A DNA stretch of 40,394 nt, from contig CAZOOZ010000014.1 of assembly GCA_964581565.1 (NCBI GenBank), positions 1 through 40,394 of the forward strand, in the 5' to 3' direction. Shown one piece after another: positions 38,446 to 40,394 of this stretch. Source of the stretch: UBA1433 sp964581565. Lineage in GTDB: Bacteria > Bacillota > Clostridia > Eubacteriales > UBA1433. The translations under genes and the position numbers were made by a program. Numbering within the stretch: position 1 is the stretch's first letter; the number at the start of each line of letters is the position of its first letter. The notes under the pieces are model-generated. The model did no database searches. It was given only the letters and a program-made list of their open reading frames with translations, and had not been told where the DNA came from.

Positions 38446-40008
38446 CTAATCCCTCATTGCTTTCACTGCTTCAAATTCATCCTCAATTTCTTTGGATGGT
38501 TTTTCTGTAAGCAGCGATACAATGATAATTAGGATACAAGAGAAAATAAATGCTGGGAGAAGCTCATATATATTCAACATACCGCCAAACGGCCGAACAA
38601 TCAATTTCCAAATAAAGACCATGCCGGCTCCTCCAAGCATGCCTGCAATAGCACCTCCACGTGTTGTCCTTTTCCAAAACAACGAGAAAAGCATAATCGG
38701 ACCGAATGTTGCGCCAAAGCCCGCCCATGCGAAGCTAACGACCTTAAAGATAATGCTGTTTTCATCAAGTGCGATTATAATACCTATAAGTGCAACGATT
38801 AAAAGAGTGATCCTACTGATTAGCATGATTTGTTTATCCGTTGCATCTTTTTTAATAAGCCCTTGATAGATATTTCGTGAGAAGGCTGAAGCGGCAATCA
38901 GTAAATAAGAGTCGGATGAACTCATTGTTGCAGCGAGTATCCCTGCCATCATGATTCCTGCAATAATGGGATGCATGAGTGTTTGTGAAATGACAATAAA
39001 TATATTTTCTGATGCTGATGATGTCAGTAAAGTTGTGGGATATAAAGCTCTTCCTATAATTCCAATTAATACGGCAGCTGCAAGAGATATCACAACCCAA
39101 ACAACGGCTATACGACGTGATTTTGTGAGCTCGCCCGTAGAACGAATGCCCATAAATCTAAGCAAAACCTGAGGCATGCCGAAGTAGCCGAGTCCCCATG
39201 CCATTGTAGAGATTATTGTAATAAATCCATATGGTGCGGCGCTGCCAAAAAGCGCGGCGCCCGAAGCGGCAATCTGTTGTATGCCGGATGCATCCACAAC
39301 CGGTTGTGCAATACCGAAAAATTCAAAAAAACCGGGAATATTTTGTGCATTTGTTATGACTGCATCAATTCCGCCTGCAGCGGCAGTACCCGCAAAAAGC
39401 ACAGCGATCAAAGCAAAAATCATAACCACGCCCTGTACAAAATCTGTAGTACTTTCAGCTAAAAATCCACCGAGAAAAGTATATATTAATACAAAAACTG
39501 CTCCGATGAGCATCATAAGCTGATAATCAAAACCAAAAAGTTGATTGAACAATTTTCCGCATGCAACAAAACAGCTTCCTGTATAAACCGCGAAAAATAT
39601 TAATATAAATACGGATGCAATTGTCATAATGACTTTTTTGCTTTCTTTATATCTGTTACTGAAAAATTCAGGTATTGTAATCGCGTTTCCTGCTACAATT
39701 GAATATCTTCGAAGTCGTTTGGATACCAGCAACCAGTTTAGATATGTACCGATAGCGAGTCCGATCGCTGTCCATGCGGCATCTGAAAGGCCGCACCAAT
39801 AGGCCACGCCCGGCAGCCCCATGAGAAGCCATCCGCTCATATCGGAGGCTTCCGCGCTCATTGCGGCTACCCACGGACCGAGTTTTCTGCCGCCTATAAA
39901 AAAGTTTTCGGAATCTTTATTTGCAAATTTTGCAAAATATATACCGATGACGATCATCACACACATGTAAAGAATCATCGAAAGCAAGGTAGATAAAGAA
40001 TTGCTCAT
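38446..40008 (-). CDS. putP: Sodium/proline symporter (PutP family)
   Basis: Sodium-coupled symporter of 520 residues with about 13 membrane segments. The sodium site motif AMSAEASDMSGWLLMGLPGVAY near residues 49-70 is characteristic of PutP, and the second motif with AESTTDFVQGV and TMSSSDSYLLIAASAFSRN (helix 8-9, sodium-contacting Ser and Thr) is present. The family transports proline; other sodium/solute substrates cannot be excluded. The ATG is behind AAGGGG. Divergent from a threonine dehydratase gene across a 291-base gap. Confidence 0.93.
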   Translation of the reverse strand: MSNSLSTLLSMILYMCVMIVIGIYFAKFANKDSENFFIGGRKLGPWVAAMSAEASDMSGWLLMGLPGVAYWCGLSDAAWTAIGLAIGTYLNWLLVSKRLRRYSIVAGNAITIPEFFSNRYKESKKVIMTIASVFILIFFAVYTGSCFVACGKLFNQLFGFDYQLMMLIGAVFVLIYTFLGGFLAESTTDFVQGVVMIFALIAVLFAGTAAAGGIDAVITNAQNIPGFFEFFGIAQPVVDASGIQQIAASGAALFGSAAPYGFITIISTMAWGLGYFGMPQVLLRFMGIRSTGELTKSRRIAVVWVVISLAAAVLIGIIGRALYPTTLLTSSASENIFIVISQTLMHPIIAGIMMAGILAATMSSSDSYLLIAASAFSRNIYQGLIKKDATDKQIMLISRITLLIVALIGIIIALDENSIIFKVVSFAWAGFGATFGPIMLFSLFWKRTTRGGAIAGMLGGAGMVFIWKLIVRPFGGMLNIYELLPAFIFSCILIIIVSLLTEKPSKEIEDEFEAVKAMRD

Positions 40009-40299
40009 TATAAAATTCCCCTTAGTAATTTAATTGTTTTATTTTTAACATAATTTCTATTATTTTATCATAAGGTATGACTATAATAATAGTCCTAAAT
40101 TTAATTTTTAATATATTATCATCAACCTTTATTTTTATTCAAAGAATTGCTTTTTTTATTGCATAAATTACATGACAAGTATACAATCAATACATAAATA
40201 TACAGAGAACCAAAAATATATCAGAATATTTTCATAGAAATATATAAGACGGGGAACATAATATTGTCAAAAATAAAATTTCATTATTAAAGGTGAAAA
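40009..40299. other. Divergent promoter region
   Basis: It separates the symporter and dehydratase genes. A 6-base inverted repeat GACTAT-AATA-ATAGTC at 40079-40094 is the only symmetric site seen. No T-box (no TGGNACCGCG) or other riboswitch motif was found. Confidence 0.5.
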
Positions 40300-40394
40300 A
40301 TGCTAACAGTAGAAAAGATATACGAGGCATCAGCGATGCTGAAAGGCGAGGTTCGGAGAACGGATATGCTGTTATCATCGAATCTTGCAAAGGA
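40300..40394 (+). CDS. ilvA: Threonine ammonia-lyase, N-terminal part (cut by the window end)
   Basis: The first 31 codons, MLTVEKIYEASAMLKG then VRRTDMLLSSNLAK, match the start of PLP-dependent threonine dehydratase (IlvA/TdcB). An AAAGGTG site precedes the ATG. The lysine and the regulatory domain lie outside, so biosynthetic versus catabolic type is not decided. Confidence 0.8.
   Translation, partial: MLTVEKIYEASAMLKGEVRRTDMLLSSNLAK

Noticed and set aside
40009..40299. T-box or amino-acid riboswitch before the threonine dehydratase
   Set aside because: No TGGNACCGCG or specifier-hairpin structure could be found in the gap.

Overview
The window is an AT-rich bacterial chromosome segment. 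It appears to come from an anaerobic member of the Bacillota (class Clostridia). The case rests on low G+C by eye, strong AGGAGG-type ribosome sites, TTG starts, and a set of genes typical of that class: MurT/GatD, Mini-RNase III, YacL, a CarD-like regulator, a GerMN protein, an Rrf2-NifS-NifU iron-sulfur set, ferredoxins and an Fe-S aldo/keto reductase. The genus cannot be fixed from the sequence alone. No phage, insertion sequence, CRISPR array or rRNA gene was seen.

Layout. 1-1.6 kb: end of an amino-acid ABC operon (tail of the preceding gene, permease, ATPase). 1.7-7.1 kb: cell-wall genes. These are a MurT-like ligase, a GatD-like subunit that has lost its catalytic residues, an ACT/PFL pair, and on the minus strand a MurE-like ligase with a changed amino-acid binding motif. 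7.2-9 kb: a bactofilin and an Ldh-family dehydrogenase. 9-11.1 kb: rrf2-nifS-nifU iron-sulfur assembly genes with a consensus promoter and a candidate operator. 11.3-13.6 kb: an unusual HD-hydrolase/RyR-domain fusion and a cysteine-rich small protein. 13.7-21.2 kb: a long plus-strand run with carD, yacL, ispD, E1 alpha and E1 beta of a thiamine-diphosphate dehydrogenase, a zinc-ribbon protein, ispF, cysS, mrnC and a ProX-type tRNA deacylase. The E1 pair sits between two MEP isoprenoid genes without E2 or E3. 21.2-22 kb: two small minus-strand genes. 22.1-26 kb: PurM-like protein, GerMN protein, rph, rdgB and an MJ0936-type phosphoesterase.

26.1-26.7 kb: six tRNA genes (Gly, Arg, His, Gln, Gln, Lys). 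26.8-28.5 kb: Fe-S aldo/keto reductase plus MerR regulator, with a perfect palindrome in the promoter spacer. 28.5-30 kb: a two-subunit UxaA-type dehydratase, visibly richer in G+C. 30-31 kb: AT-rich, with a 70-codon gene, a frameshifted lipoprotein remnant and a very strong hairpin. 31.1-32.6 kb: ferredoxin, CcdA and TlpA-like thioredoxin, a membrane thiol-redox operon. 32.9-40.4 kb: HD hydrolase, aminotransferase, two universal stress proteins, a voltage-sensor type ion channel with a zinc ribbon, an AEC transporter, a PutP-type symporter and the start of a threonine dehydratase.

The observations most worth a second look are the GatD-like protein lacking Cys and His, the altered MurE motif nearby (together suggesting non-standard stem-peptide chemistry), the HD-RyR fusion, the E1 pair inside the MEP cluster, and a repeated 13-bp palindrome placed like an activator site before two separate genes.
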